NCBI RefSeq assembly: GCF_900010755.1
Contig: NZ_CZJT01000103.1
Coordinates: 248,001-312,000, forward strand
Source: Paeniglutamicibacter antarcticus
GTDB taxonomy: Bacteria; Actinomycetota; Actinomycetes; Actinomycetales; Micrococcaceae
DNA length: 64,000 bases
Reading direction: 5' to 3'
Part shown: piece by piece, positions 1-9,036 of the stretch
Layout of the letters: each line of letters opens with the position of its first letter
How positions within the stretch are numbered: position 1 is the first letter of the stretch
Notes under the pieces: generated by a model
What the model was told of the DNA's origin: nothing
Databases searched by the model: none
The model's input: only the letters and a program-made list of their open reading frames with translations
Program-made: the position numbers and the translations under genes

Positions 1-898
1 GGTCGACCGGATACTGACTGGAGTACTCCACCCATTCCCCGTTGACCGGGTGGAAGAAGCCGAGGGTCTGGGCATGCAACCACTGGCGGGTCAGTCCGAG
101 GGCGGCGGCCAGCTTCGGGTCCGCACCGTAGGTCTGGTCACCGACACAAGGGTGGCGCAACGCACTGAAGTGCACGCGGATCTGGTGGGTGCGCCCGGTT
201 TCGAGCGTCACCTCAACCAAGGAAGCCCGGCCAAAGGCCTCAATGACCTTGTAATGGGTTACCGAGGGACGGCCGTCCTCGATGACCGCGAATTTCCAGT
301 CGTGGCCGGGATGGCGGCCCAACGGTGCGTCAATGGTTCCCTGTAACGGTTCGGGCAACCCTTGGACCACTGCATGGTAGATCTTCTTCGGCGTGCGTTC
401 CTTGAACGCACGCTTCAGCGCTGTATAGGCACGTTCGGTCTTGGCGACCACCATCAGGCCGCTCGTTCCAACATCGAGCCGGTGCACGATACCTTGGCGT
501 TCGGCAGCACCCGATGTTGAAATGCGGTAACCGGCAGCAATCAAGGCGCCAACCACTGTGGGTCCGACCCAGCCCGGTGAGGGGTGGGCCGCAACACCGA
601 CAGGCTTGTCGATGACCACATAGTCGTCGTCATCGGCAATGATCTTGAGGTCTTCCACAAGTTCCACCCTGATCTCTAGCGGGTCCGGACGAACCGGAAG
701 AAAAACATCGATTAGTTCCCCGGCAATGGTCTTGCGGGACTTGCCCAGCATCTTTCCTGCAGCCGTGACGTTGCCTTCGGCGCACAGCAATGCGGTCTGG
801 GTGCGGGAGAGCCCAAGCCTGTCGGCCAGAAACGCGTCAACTCGCTGCTTGGCGTCTTCGGGCTGAACCACCAGCGATTCCTTGCGGCCCTCGCTCAT
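1..898 (-). CDS. RluA-family 23S rRNA pseudouridine synthase (RluD-like), 3' end cut off by the window
   Basis: This enzyme isomerises uridines in large-subunit rRNA. About 299 residues are visible. The N-terminus (roughly residues 15-75) looks like an S4 RNA-binding domain. The catalytic motif [17 protein letters not shown] is present and its Asp is the expected nucleophile. It is followed by the usual RluA blocks GRTHQIRVH and [10 protein letters not shown]. The ATG at 898 overlaps the lspA stop codon as ATGA, so the two genes are translationally coupled, an arrangement common in actinobacteria. The C-terminus lies beyond base 1. RluD-type specificity is inferred from the S4 domain and position; the exact target uridines cannot be read from sequence. 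Confidence 0.93.
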   Translation of the reverse strand, partial: MSEGRKESLVVQPEDAKQRVDAFLADRLGLSRTQTALLCAEGNVTAAGKMLGKSRKTIAGELIDVFLPVRPDPLEIRVELVEDLKIIADDDDYVVIDKPVGVAAHPSPGWVGPTVVGALIAAGYRISTSGAAERQGIVHRLDVGTSGLMVVAKTERAYTALKRAFKERTPKKIYHAVVQGLPEPLQGTIDAPLGRHPGHDWKFAVIEDGRPSVTHYKVIEAFGRASLVEVTLETGRTHQIRVHFSALRHPCVGDQTYGADPKLAAALGLTRQWLHAQTLGFFHPVNGEWVEYSSQYPVD

Positions 899-1503
899 TC
901 GGTGCCCGGGGTTTCAGGCTCAGTGTTGCCCTCAGCAGCAGCCTTCTTGGCGTGCACTGCTTTTCTTCCGTCGACTTCACGACCTGTGAAAAGCAGCAGG
1001 CAGATGCCGATCATTGAACAAACAATGAACATGTCCGCGACGTTGAAGATAGCGAAATTCGGAAGCGCAATGAAGTCAACTACGTGTCCGTGCCCGAAGG
1101 ACGGCGGGCGGAAAAGCCTGTCCGTGAGGTTTCCGGCAACACCGCCCATGAGCCCGCCCAGCGCCAGGGCCCATGGCCAGGAACCGATCTTTCGGACCAG
1201 GAACACTGCGACGTAGACCAATACCGCTGCCTGGATGATGGTGAAGATCCAAGTAACTGACTCCCCCATGGAGAACGCGGCGCCTGAGTTTCTGATGAAG
1301 TACCAACGAAGCAGTGGAGGGAACACGTCAATTGACTGGCCCTCGTACATATTGGTTTCAACAATGCGCTTGGTGATTTGGTCCAAGACCAAAGCGAGCA
1401 CCGCCAACGCGGTGGTCACCAAAACCTTGGTCCTTGTGCGTTTGCCGGTGTTAGCGGGCGCCGGGGAATCCTGTGGCGCTGGTGATACGGAACTGTTTTC
1501 CAT
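895..1503 (-). CDS. lspA: Signal peptidase II (lipoprotein signal peptidase)
   Basis: This membrane aspartyl protease cleaves the signal peptide of lipid-modified prolipoproteins. The protein is about 202 aa with a charged cytoplasmic N-terminal extension (residues 1-28) before the first of four membrane segments. The two catalytic Asp motifs are present: GNLTDRLFR near residue 130 and FNVADMFIV near residue 155. The C-terminus is a charged tail. Two ATGs stand in tandem (1506 and 1503); AAAGGAC upstream is better spaced for 1503. Likely substrates in this window include LpqB and the peptide-binding protein near 55 kb. Confidence 0.95.
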   Translation of the reverse strand: MENSSVSPAPQDSPAPANTGKRTRTKVLVTTALAVLALVLDQITKRIVETNMYEGQSIDVFPPLLRWYFIRNSGAAFSMGESVTWIFTIIQAAVLVYVAVFLVRKIGSWPWALALGGLMGGVAGNLTDRLFRPPSFGHGHVVDFIALPNFAIFNVADMFIVCSMIGICLLLFTGREVDGRKAVHAKKAAAEGNTEPETPGTE

Positions 1504-1520
1504 CATGTCCTTTAACGCAT

Positions 1521-1552
1521 TGTTGGCGGTCGGGATATCCCGACCGCCAACA
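1521..1552. repeat. Perfect 32-bp palindrome between wag31 and lspA
   Basis: TGTTGGCGGTCGGGAT is followed directly by its exact reverse complement, giving 16 matched pairs with no unpaired centre. It lies 38 bases after the wag31 stop and 17 bases before the lspA start. In RNA it would fold into a very stable hairpin with a small forced loop. There is no clear U-run after it in the minus direction, so it may be a processing site, a weak terminator or a protein site rather than a classic terminator. Confidence 0.85.
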
Positions 1553-1590
1553 ATCTTAAGCCATCAATAGGTGAGGCAGGCAGCGGCAGA

Positions 1591-2268
1591 TTAGCCGTTG
1601 TCCTTGGATTCAGGGGAATCCATGGAGCCCTTGGCCTCGAGGTCGCGCAGCTGACCTTCGATGTAGGTCTTCAGGCGTGCACGGTAGTCACGCTCGAAGC
1701 CGCGCAGCTGCTCAACCTTGCGCTCGAGAACAGTCTTCTGCTGTTCCAGTGCGGAAAGGGTCTTGCGGCTCTTCTCCTCAGCGTCGGATACAAGGCTGTT
1801 GGCCTCGACCTGTGCCTCGGCAATGATCTTGTCGCGCTGCTCAACACCTGCGGAGACGTATTCGTCGTGCAGGCGCTGTGCCATGGCGAGAACGCCTGCT
1901 GCGGATTCGGCAGTGGAGACCGGAGCGGCAGGAGCTGCTGCAACGACCTTAGCCGGCTCGGCTGCCTTGGGCGCTGCGGCTGCCGGGGTCTCTTCCTTCT
2001 TGACCTCGGCTTCCTTTGCCTTGGGCTTGTCGGCTTCTGCTGCTTTGGCTGCCGGTGCTGCTGCGACGGGAGCTGGCACTGCCTGCTCGCCTTCGGCGCT
2101 TCCGGATTCGCCCAAGCGGCGACGCAGTTCTTCGTTCTCCTGCGTCAGACGACGTAGCTCGACAACGATCTCGTCTAGGAAATCGTCAACTTCATCCTGG
2201 TCATAGCCTTCGCGGAACTTAGTTGGCTGAAATCGTTTGTTGACTACATCTTCTGGCGTGAGAGCCAT
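1591..2268 (-). CDS. wag31: DivIVA/Wag31 polar growth and division-site protein
   Basis: Coiled-coil scaffold that binds curved membrane and recruits the wall-building machinery. The N-terminus (MALTPEDVVNKRFQPTKF) is the conserved DivIVA membrane-binding domain, followed by a first coiled coil to about residue 55. Residues about 56-120 are a low-complexity Ala/Pro/Lys/Glu linker, and a second long coiled coil runs to about residue 212. The 225-aa length suits Micrococcaceae. GAGGTGACCAG precedes the ATG. The gene lies downstream of yggT and sepF, its usual place at the end of the actinobacterial dcw cluster. Confidence 0.95.
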   Translation of the reverse strand: MALTPEDVVNKRFQPTKFREGYDQDEVDDFLDEIVVELRRLTQENEELRRRLGESGSAEGEQAVPAPVAAAPAAKAAEADKPKAKEAEVKKEETPAAAAPKAAEPAKVVAAAPAAPVSTAESAAGVLAMAQRLHDEYVSAGVEQRDKIIAEAQVEANSLVSDAEEKSRKTLSALEQQKTVLERKVEQLRGFERDYRARLKTYIEGQLRDLEAKGSMDSPESKDNG

Positions 2269-2380
2269 CTGGTCACCTCGATACTTGGTTCTCTCCTCGA
2301 ACCGCCTATGTGCGGCCCGAGTACACTTACCGTTTCATTGGCACGCTGACCGGTGCAGTCGTTGTGCCTAATGTGACAAC

Positions 2381-2386
2381 ACTATA
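2381..2386 (-). promoter_or_regulatory. Possible -10 element of a wag31 promoter
   Basis: On the minus strand TATAGT lies about 115 bases before the wag31 start in an AT-richer stretch, and it matches the -10 consensus in five of six positions. No convincing -35 box stands 17 bases upstream, so the call rests on the -10 alone. Confidence 0.3.
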
Positions 2387-2484
2387 ACGACAGGAGCGCT
2401 AATGACTAAATCCAACAATTATTTACCGAAGGGTTTTTCATTAGTTCGCACAGGTAGCGGCCGACTTAGGCCTCGGTTGAAGCC

Positions 2485-2790
2485 TTATCCCACTGCCACC
2501 ATTGCGCCCAGGTTACTGACAACCAGTTTCAGGACAATGACGACGAGGAACAAAATTATGAACGCTAGATCCAATCGGATTCCCCCGATTTCCAGCGGTT
2601 TGATGCGGGATCGGAGCCACCGCATGGGTGGGTCCGTGGTCTTGGCAATCATCGACACAGCCACCAGGGCCATGCCAGTCGGACGCCAGGACCGCGCAAA
2701 GGATTCAGTGATATCCAGCACGATGCGCAACAAGAGCATGACTTGCAGCACGGTGAGCACTACATAGAGCAGTGCGAAGATAAACTCCAC
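2485..2790 (-). CDS. YggT family membrane protein
   Basis: Small integral membrane protein of 101 aa with two hydrophobic segments, about residues 1-25 and 70-98. Between them is the family pattern of an Arg-rich loop with TDPPMRWLRSRIKPLEIGGIRLD-like residues around 50-72. The start is a GTG. YggT proteins sit between sepF and divIVA in most Gram-positive dcw clusters; their exact role is unknown, although homologues are linked to membrane and division processes. The gene follows sepF after 21 bases and is very likely co-transcribed with it. Confidence 0.9.
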   Translation of the reverse strand: MEFIFALLYVVLTVLQVMLLLRIVLDITESFARSWRPTGMALVAVSMIAKTTDPPMRWLRSRIKPLEIGGIRLDLAFIILFLVVIVLKLVVSNLGAMVAVG

Positions 2791-2811
2791 GTTGTATACG
2801 AACCTTTGCGC

Positions 2812-3345
2812 TTAGCTCTGGTTGAAGAAGGTGGCTTGGTCTTCGGACTGTTTCTTGTCCTCGCCAAGCACTTCCACGGTGGACGGTGAGAGCAGGAACA
2901 CCTTGTTGGTGACCCGCTCGATGCTTCCGTGCAGAGCGAATACAAGGCCTGCCGAGAAGTCGACAAGTCGCTTGGCATCCGCTTCGCCCATATCCGTGAC
3001 GTTCATGATGACGGGGATGCCATCACGGAAATTCTCACCAATGATTTTTGCATCATTGTATGAACGTGGGTGAACGGTGGTGATCTGACGCAATGAGTCG
3101 TCCTCGTCCCGTGCTGAAGGCGCGCGCTTGATGGGTGTTACCGGTGCCCGGTATTCGTTTTCAATGACAGGTCGCGGGGCAATGGGTGCCACCGGTGCCG
3201 GCTGAACGGCAACCGGCTCTTCGTAAAGGGGCTCGACAATGCGCACTTCTTCACGCACTTCGGTATCGCGCCGTTCCGTCTCGAAGTTCTCGTCGCCTTC
3301 GGCGAGTCCGAGGTAGATCATTGTCTTGCGCAGTGCGCCAGCCAT
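2812..3345 (-). CDS. sepF: Cell division protein SepF
   Basis: SepF binds FtsZ filaments and anchors them to the membrane; in actinobacteria lacking FtsA it is the main Z-ring anchor. The 177-aa protein has an N-terminal membrane-targeting helix ([16 protein letters not shown]), a variable acidic/Pro-rich linker to about residue 85, and the conserved globular domain ([18 protein letters not shown], then [17 protein letters not shown]). AAAGGAG lies at good distance before the ATG. No ftsA gene is present in this cluster, which agrees with that role. Confidence 0.95.
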   Translation of the reverse strand: MAGALRKTMIYLGLAEGDENFETERRDTEVREEVRIVEPLYEEPVAVQPAPVAPIAPRPVIENEYRAPVTPIKRAPSARDEDDSLRQITTVHPRSYNDAKIIGENFRDGIPVIMNVTDMGEADAKRLVDFSAGLVFALHGSIERVTNKVFLLSPSTVEVLGEDKKQSEDQATFFNQS

Positions 3346-3527
3346 GGTCTTCTCCTTTATGATCGTGCGCGGTCGGAAATGCCGGCCGCAAGTCTCTCCG
3401 CTAGTTTGACGCTACCGCACCATTCGGCGGTGCCCGAGTACATCCGATACTTCGTGCCGGTGTGTCGCAATGTGGCTTTCGCCGCTGCCAAGCACTCTCC
3501 CTCATTGCCGGCTTTTGAGCCATGCAG

Positions 3528-4250
3528 CTATGAGTCGGTGGGGCAATCGGGTTCGGCCCAGATGAGCCCTGCCAACCTGCCGGTTTCGGGGTCCCTGCGG
3601 TAGGAAAAGTACGATTCGTCTTCCAAGGTGCAGATTCCGCTTTCGGTGACTTGCACCCCGAGTGAAACAAGCTCTTGGCGAGCGGCACCGGGCAGATCCA
3701 GGCCGGGGCTTGACCACCGGGTGGTGCAGCCGATTCCAGGACGCAGCACTTCGGATTCTTCGGCCATAGATTGGGGGACTTCGTAGCAGGATGCGCAGAT
3801 TGCGGGCCCTATCCAGGCTTCAATCTCCGTGGCGCCAGCGGAGCGCAGCCCGCGCACGGTATTGGACAGGATTCCATCCAACAGGCCGCGGCGTCCGGCA
3901 TGCGTTACCGCGCTGAGGCGGCCGGTTGCCGTGGCCGCGGCAAAAACAACCGGGAGGCAGTCAGCGACCATGACGGCCAACGGCGTGGCGCCACTGGACG
4001 AAACCAGCGCGTCGCAGGTTGCGGTTAGCACTGAATCCGCAGGTTCGTCCACGACAACAACGTCTGCCGAGTGAACCTGGTTCATGTAAGTGAAGGATGC
4101 TTCACCCAAGCCCAAATCTTGCTCCAGGCCGCGACGCCGCAGCAGCACGGCGTCGCGGTCATCTGGAACATGGAGGGCGAGATTGCCCTGTTCCACCGAA
4201 GTGAATGCAATGTGCAGGCCGGGGGCTACTGCCGATTGATATCGCAACAT
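3528..4250 (-). CDS. pgeF: PgeF/YfiH family protein (laccase-domain peptidoglycan editing factor)
   Basis: Member of the multicopper-oxidase-like DUF152 family. Characterised members act as purine nucleoside phosphorylases or adenosine deaminases, and the E. coli protein edits wrongly charged peptidoglycan precursors. The metal-site motifs are visible: NQVHSADVVV (His), MVADCLPVVF (Cys) and THAGRRG (His), plus WIGPAICASCYEV. The usual GWRG appears here as GRRG. Length is 240 aa, as expected. It lies 38 bases after the ftsZ stop, a standard position. Which activity dominates cannot be told from sequence. Confidence 0.9.
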   Translation of the reverse strand: MLRYQSAVAPGLHIAFTSVEQGNLALHVPDDRDAVLLRRRGLEQDLGLGEASFTYMNQVHSADVVVVDEPADSVLTATCDALVSSSGATPLAVMVADCLPVVFAAATATGRLSAVTHAGRRGLLDGILSNTVRGLRSAGATEIEAWIGPAICASCYEVPQSMAEESEVLRPGIGCTTRWSSPGLDLPGAARQELVSLGVQVTESGICTLEDESYFSYRRDPETGRLAGLIWAEPDCPTDS

Positions 4251-4288
4251 GGACTTAGGGCAACTCCCCCATCAGGTGGCTTGCGTCT

Positions 4289-5449
4289 TTACTTCAGGAA
4301 GTCCGGGACATCCAGGTCATCGTTGGTTGCCGAAAGATCCGGCTCCACGATGGCCGGGAGTTCCTCGAAGCCAGGCTCTGCGGTGGCGACGGCGGAGCGA
4401 ACTTCTTCGCGTACCGGTGCTGCCGAGGGTGCCAGCGGAGCGGCCGCGGGTGCGGCCGGAACGTGGCGAGCCGGGATTGCCGCCTGTGGTGCGTTGGTTG
4501 CATCAACCTGGTCAAAGCCTGCGGCGATGACGGTAACGCGCGCTTCGTCACCCAGGGCGTCGTCAATGACGGCGCCGAAGATGATGTTGGCTTCCGGGTG
4601 GGCAACTTCCTGCACCAGGCGGGCGGCTTCGTTGATCTCGAACAGGCCGAGATCCGATCCGCCCTGGATCGACAGCAGTACACCGTGCGCGCCGTCAATC
4701 GAGGCTTCGAGCAGCGGCGAGGCAATGGCAAGTTCCGCGGCCTTGACGGCACGGTCCTCACCACGGGCCGAGCCAATGCCCATGAGCGCCGAGCCGGCGC
4801 CCTGCATGACCGACTTGACGTCGGCGAAGTCGAGGTTGATCAAGCCCGGGGTGGTGATCAGGTCGGTGATGCCCTGAACGCCGGAGAGCAAGACCTGGTC
4901 GGCCTGGCGGAAGGCGTCAAGCACCGAGACGTTGCGGTCGGAGATCGAGAGCAAGCGGTCGTTCGGGATCACGATGAGCGTGTCGACTTCGTCGCGCAGC
5001 GCTTCGATGCCGTTGTCGGCGCTGGTAGCGCGGCGGCGGCCTTCGAAGGTGAACGGACGGGTGACAACACCGATGGTCAGTGCCCCGAGGCCACGTGCGA
5101 TGCGGGCGATCACCGGTGCGCCACCGGTACCGGTGCCACCGCCTTCGCCTGCGGTCACGAAGACCATATCGGCGCCGCGGAGTACTTCTTCAATTTCCTC
5201 GGCGTGGTCCTCGGCTGCCTGGCGTCCCACGTCTGGGTTGGCGCCTGCGCCAAGTCCACGGGTGAGTTCGCGTCCAACATCGAGCTTGACGTCTGCATCA
5301 CTCATGAGCAGCGCCTGCGCGTCAGTGTTGATTGCAATAAATTCGACGCCTCGCAGGCCAACTTCGATCATTCGGTTAACGGCGTTCACGCCGCCACCGC
5401 CAATGCCGACGACCTTGATGACGGCGAGGTAGTTCTGTGGAGCTGCCAC
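4289..5449 (-). CDS. ftsZ: Cell division protein FtsZ
   Basis: Tubulin-like GTPase that polymerises into the Z ring. The chosen GTG at 5449 gives 386 aa beginning [20 protein letters not shown], the usual actinobacterial N-terminus, and has AAGGGA eight bases upstream; an in-frame TTG further upstream at 5503 would only add 18 unconserved residues. The tubulin signature [13 protein letters not shown] is near residue 100, the T7-loop region follows around residue 205, and the C-terminal tail ends in [10 protein letters not shown], the conserved peptide that binds SepF-type partners. An Ala/Pro-rich linker occupies about residues 315-375. Confidence 0.97.
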   Translation of the reverse strand: MAAPQNYLAVIKVVGIGGGGVNAVNRMIEVGLRGVEFIAINTDAQALLMSDADVKLDVGRELTRGLGAGANPDVGRQAAEDHAEEIEEVLRGADMVFVTAGEGGGTGTGGAPVIARIARGLGALTIGVVTRPFTFEGRRRATSADNGIEALRDEVDTLIVIPNDRLLSISDRNVSVLDAFRQADQVLLSGVQGITDLITTPGLINLDFADVKSVMQGAGSALMGIGSARGEDRAVKAAELAIASPLLEASIDGAHGVLLSIQGGSDLGLFEINEAARLVQEVAHPEANIIFGAVIDDALGDEARVTVIAAGFDQVDATNAPQAAIPARHVPAAPAAAPLAPSAAPVREEVRSAVATAEPGFEELPAIVEPDLSATNDDLDVPDFLK

Positions 5450-5507
5450 GTCCTGATTCCCTTGTTCGATGTGCTGCTGACCGAGGAAGCTCAACCGGAC
5501 CAACGTT

Positions 5508-5539
5508 AACCTTCAACTAGAAGGTTGTAGTTATGTCAA
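5508..5539 (-). promoter_or_regulatory. ftsZ upstream region: inverted repeat beside a TTGACA box
   Basis: Between ftsQ and ftsZ, TTGACA (minus strand, 5534-5539) is followed by the 7-bp inverted repeat AACCTTC-N5-GAAGGTT (5508-5526). No good -10 lies exactly 17 bases from TTGACA, so promoter assignment is tentative. A short GC hairpin (5592-5606) also lies in this gap. Together they suggest that ftsZ has its own promoter inside the cluster, as in other actinobacteria. Confidence 0.35.
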
Positions 5540-5648
5540 GCAACCGCTATTAAAACGCTATGTTTCGTACCTCGCACATGCAACGACCAAGGCCGCGTGT
5601 CGCGGCAAAGTCGTTGTTATTTCTGTGTTTTGGACGATTAGTGGACCG

Positions 5649-6401
5649 TTACCGGGCCACCGGGTGTTGCGGGCTGGAAATGTCGTACACCTTGATCGGT
5701 GACTCCTGGTCCTTGGGAGCCCCCAAAAGAGCCTCCAAAACCTTAATTTTCAGCGCGGAATCTTGGTCGTTGCCCCAAACCACCAAGGTTCCATCCTTGA
5801 GCTTAAGCTCAACGAAATCTTTGCTTGTGGCAGTTGCATGATCCACCGCGCTCAACAGCTTATCGGGTAGTTCCGAAAGAACTTGGGTCAGCATCAAAAA
5901 GACCTTGGGGTTCTTGATCACTGGATTCGATTTCACTGCCGGAAGCTTCGGCTTGTCCTTGGCGCCCAACACGGCCAGCACCTGGCCCTCAGCGCCCACC
6001 AAGGATCGTTTGGACCCTTCGACGAGCACCGCAACCGGGTGATGTTCAATGATTTGGATACTCAGCGTGTCGGGCACCTCTGCCTGCACGATCGCGTCTT
6101 TGACCGCAGGTTGCCCCGACAGCAGGTCCATGACCCGGCCGGTGCCCACGCGCGCCAAGGGAACCCCGTGAAGCGGCTCCAAAGCCTTCTGGATCGCAGC
6201 ATCATTCACCAGCGAATTGCCATGAAGGTCAATCTTCTTGATGGCAAGGATGGGAGAGAAACTCAAGACCAAAATCAGGGTCACCACAACCGCCACGAAG
6301 GACGACAACCCGATGATCCAGCGCTTACGAACTCGCTTGCGCGGATCAGGGGGAAGGTCCAGGACGTTGGACCCACCCTCCCGGGGGGTTTTGACAGGCA
6401 T
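5649..6401 (-). CDS. ftsQ: Cell division protein FtsQ (DivIB)
   Basis: Bitopic divisome protein that links early and late division proteins. The 250-aa protein has a basic cytoplasmic N-terminus, one membrane segment at about residues 29-53, then a POTRA domain (from about LAIKKIDLHGNSLV to the IIEHHPVAVLV block) and a C-terminal FtsQ domain. The ATG overlaps the murC stop as TAATG, so it is translationally coupled to murC. Sequence outside the POTRA domain is weakly conserved, as is normal for FtsQ. Confidence 0.93.
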   Translation of the reverse strand: MPVKTPREGGSNVLDLPPDPRKRVRKRWIIGLSSFVAVVVTLILVLSFSPILAIKKIDLHGNSLVNDAAIQKALEPLHGVPLARVGTGRVMDLLSGQPAVKDAIVQAEVPDTLSIQIIEHHPVAVLVEGSKRSLVGAEGQVLAVLGAKDKPKLPAVKSNPVIKNPKVFLMLTQVLSELPDKLLSAVDHATATSKDFVELKLKDGTLVVWGNDQDSALKIKVLEALLGAPKDQESPIKVYDISSPQHPVAR

Positions 6402-7801
6402 TAGCTACCCAGACGATCGCGCAAGGCAGCGACGATTGCACCGCCCTGTTCGGTGACATCTCCGGCGCCAATGGTCATGATGACGTCCCCTGGCTTCGCA
6501 CCCAAGGCAATAACTTCAGCTGCTTGGCCCATGGAAACCAGGCCGCCGGAGGTGTCCAAGGACTTGACTACCAATTCGCTGGTGACACCCGGGATCGGGG
6601 ATTCACGAGCCGGGTAGATTTCAAGCACAAAGGCGGTATCGGCAAGCGACAGCGCCTGACCGAATTCGCGGTGGAACTCCTTGGTCCGGCTAAAGAGGTG
6701 CGGCTGGAACAACACGTGCACCGAGCCTTCACCGGCCACTGCACGGGCGGCACGCAATGCCGCCAAGACCTCGGTGGGGTGATGCGCATAGTCGTCATAG
6801 ACCCGTACTCCCCCTGCCTCGCCACGGAAGTCGAAACGGCGCGCGGCGCCGGTAAAGGAGCCAAGGCCCGCCACGGCGGCTTCCGGCGCCAGCCCACAGT
6901 CAAGACCAACGGCGAACGCAGCTGCAGCGTTGAGCAGGTTATGGTTACCCGGCAGTGCGATCTCCAACTCGGCTTCTTCTCCGCTGCCCCATTCAAGGGT
7001 GCAGGCAAAACGGTTTTCGCGCGGGTGCGCACCTGCCAGGCGGCGGTCGGCATCCTCGGAGAAACCATAGGTTTGCACCCGCAAGTCCGGGCGCTCACGG
7101 CGCATGCGTGAGGCCAACGCGCGGGAACCCTCGTCGTCGGCGCAGCAAATCAGCAGGCCGTCGGCCCTGAGCAGCGAAGCAAAATCGTAAAAAGCCTGGT
7201 GCACAGCCTCAACCGAACCGTAGTGGTCCAGGTGATCGGCCTCGATGTTGGTGATCACCACAACATCAGGCTGGTAGTTCATGAAGGAGGCATCCGATTC
7301 ATCTGCCTCGGCAACAAAGACGCGGCCCTCGCCGTACTCGGCGTTGAAACCCAAGCTGGCAATGTTTGCACCAATGGCGAACGTCGGGGAAATCCCGGCT
7401 TCTCGGAGCATGAATGCGATCAGCGAGGTGGTCGTGGTTTTGCCGTGGGTGCCGGCCACCGTGATGACGTGGTGGCCTTCCATGGTTGCTGCAAGACCCT
7501 GGGAGCGGTGCAGGATTCGCAGGCCGCGGGAGACGGCCTCGTCGTATTCAGGGTTGCCCGCCTTGATGATCGAGGAGATCACCACGGTGTCGGCGTCTCC
7601 GAGGTTCTCGGCGGCATAGCCTACATGGATGCGGGCCCCTGCCTCGCGAAGGTCATCGAGCACCGGTAGCTCTTTGGCGTCGGTTCCCGAGACGGCGATC
7701 CCGCGGGCCAGCATGAGTCGTGCAACAGCCGAAACACCAACACCGCCGATCCCCATCAGGTGGACTTTGCCGAGCTGGTCAAGAGTATGTAATTCCTGCA
7801 T
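6401..7801 (-). CDS. murC: UDP-N-acetylmuramate--L-alanine ligase
   Basis: ATP-dependent ligase adding L-Ala to UDP-MurNAc, the first peptide step of peptidoglycan synthesis. The ATG at 7801 (MQELHTLDQLGKVHLMGIGG) gives 466 aa and lies four bases after the murG stop with GGGAAA upstream; a longer reading into murG is possible but not conserved. The nucleotide-binding N-domain GIGGVGVSA, the P-loop AGTHGKTTTTSL near residue 115, and the C-terminal DYAHHPTEV block are all intact. Confidence 0.96.
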   Translation of the reverse strand: MQELHTLDQLGKVHLMGIGGVGVSAVARLMLARGIAVSGTDAKELPVLDDLREAGARIHVGYAAENLGDADTVVISSIIKAGNPEYDEAVSRGLRILHRSQGLAATMEGHHVITVAGTHGKTTTTSLIAFMLREAGISPTFAIGANIASLGFNAEYGEGRVFVAEADESDASFMNYQPDVVVITNIEADHLDHYGSVEAVHQAFYDFASLLRADGLLICCADDEGSRALASRMRRERPDLRVQTYGFSEDADRRLAGAHPRENRFACTLEWGSGEEAELEIALPGNHNLLNAAAAFAVGLDCGLAPEAAVAGLGSFTGAARRFDFRGEAGGVRVYDDYAHHPTEVLAALRAARAVAGEGSVHVLFQPHLFSRTKEFHREFGQALSLADTAFVLEIYPARESPIPGVTSELVVKSLDTSGGLVSMGQAAEVIALGAKPGDVIMTIGAGDVTEQGGAIVAALRDRLGS

Positions 7802-7805
7802 GTGA

Positions 7806-8936
7806 CTAGTTTCCCATGGCCGTGGTGCGCGGAGGGATTTGGCGTCCCAGTGAGTCAACGATCATCGCTGCCATGACATCGGCAGCATCGCTGCGGCCCT
7901 GGCTGCGGGCGGCAGCACCCATCACGGCAAGCGCCGCGGGATCCTGCAGCAACGGGATCACGGTTTCGCCGACGTAGGCGGGCGTGAACTCGGCATCGGA
8001 GACCAGCAAGGCTCCCCCGGCGGCCACCAGGTCAGCGGCGTTCAGCCGCTGTTCCCCGTTGCCGATCGGCAGTGGGACCAGAACGGCCGGGGTCCCGGCG
8101 ACGGCAAGTTCGCACACGGTTCCGGCACCCGAGCGGGCCACCATCAAGTCCGCCGCGGCATAGGCCTGTTCCATGGAATCCACGTATTCGACCTGGCGGT
8201 ATCCGGCGGCGACCAGCGGGTTGCCCGAGTCATCGAGCACCACCTTGTCCCGGCCGGTGATGTGCAATACCTCAATGCCTGCCGCAGCCAAGGCCGGCAG
8301 GCTCGCGGCAATGGTCGCGTTCACGGCAGCGGCACCGGAAGAACCTCCGGTGACAACCAGCGCCGGGGCGCCGGGCGTGAAACCGAGGGCTTCACGGGCA
8401 CCCTCACGCAGTGCGTCGCGGTCCATGGTTGCCACGTTGCCGCGCATGGGCATGCCCACCACCTTGGCACCGGGCAACCCGGTACCACTGAAGGCAGCAC
8501 CAACACCTGTCGCGTAACGTGCCCCGACCTTGTTGGCCAGACCGGCACGGGCATTGGCCTCGTGGACGAAGATCGGCAGTTTGCGCTTTTTCGCCGCCAG
8601 ATAGACGGGGGTGCAAACATACCCGCCGACACCGAGCACTGCATGTGCCCCGGCCTCGTCAAGGATGCGGCCGGCGGCCTTGATGGCCCCGGCGAAACGG
8701 AAGGGAAGCTTCAGCAAATCCATGGAGGGACGTCTGGGCATGGGGACCTTGGCAATGGTGCGCAGCTCGTAGCCGGCTTCGGGAACAAGCCTGGTTTCCA
8801 ATCCGGCGTCGGTGCCCACGGCAACGATCTTGGCACCCGGGGCGCGCTGGCCCAGTGCGTCGGCAATGGCAATCATCGGTGAGATATGACCGGCGGTTCC
8901 ACCGCCGGCAATCACGACGCTTAATTCTTCGGACAT
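7806..8936 (-). CDS. murG: UDP-N-acetylglucosamine--MurNAc-pentapeptide-undecaprenyl transferase
   Basis: Peripheral membrane glycosyltransferase that makes lipid II from lipid I. The start chosen is the ATG at 8936 ([20 protein letters not shown]), giving 376 aa; an upstream in-frame start would add 17 unconserved residues. The N-terminal G-loop [10 protein letters not shown], the second G-loop around [12 protein letters not shown] (about residue 195), and the C-terminal [20 protein letters not shown] sugar-nucleotide site are complete. It lies between ftsW and murC in the usual order. Confidence 0.95.
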   Translation of the reverse strand: MSEELSVVIAGGGTAGHISPMIAIADALGQRAPGAKIVAVGTDAGLETRLVPEAGYELRTIAKVPMPRRPSMDLLKLPFRFAGAIKAAGRILDEAGAHAVLGVGGYVCTPVYLAAKKRKLPIFVHEANARAGLANKVGARYATGVGAAFSGTGLPGAKVVGMPMRGNVATMDRDALREGAREALGFTPGAPALVVTGGSSGAAAVNATIAASLPALAAAGIEVLHITGRDKVVLDDSGNPLVAAGYRQVEYVDSMEQAYAAADLMVARSGAGTVCELAVAGTPAVLVPLPIGNGEQRLNAADLVAAGGALLVSDAEFTPAYVGETVIPLLQDPAALAVMGAAARSQGRSDAADVMAAMIVDSLGRQIPPRTTAMGN

Positions 8937-9036
8937 GTCGCCGTCTACTACTTTCGGTTCATGGGGGGGTGGGTGTGGCACCTGCACCCCACCGCGGATC
9001 GTGAATCGGTGCGGGGCAACGCCGTTGGAGAGTGTG

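Noticed and set aside
2320..2380. A GTCACA-like pair upstream of wag31 (GTCACATTA GGCACAACG on the minus strand) as a second MtrA site
   Set aside because: Only two units are present and the second matches poorly. The pattern is short enough to occur by chance.
7802..7858. Upstream start for murC overlapping murG
   Set aside because: The added 19 residues are not conserved, and the ATG at 7801 has GGGAAA upstream and matches the family start.
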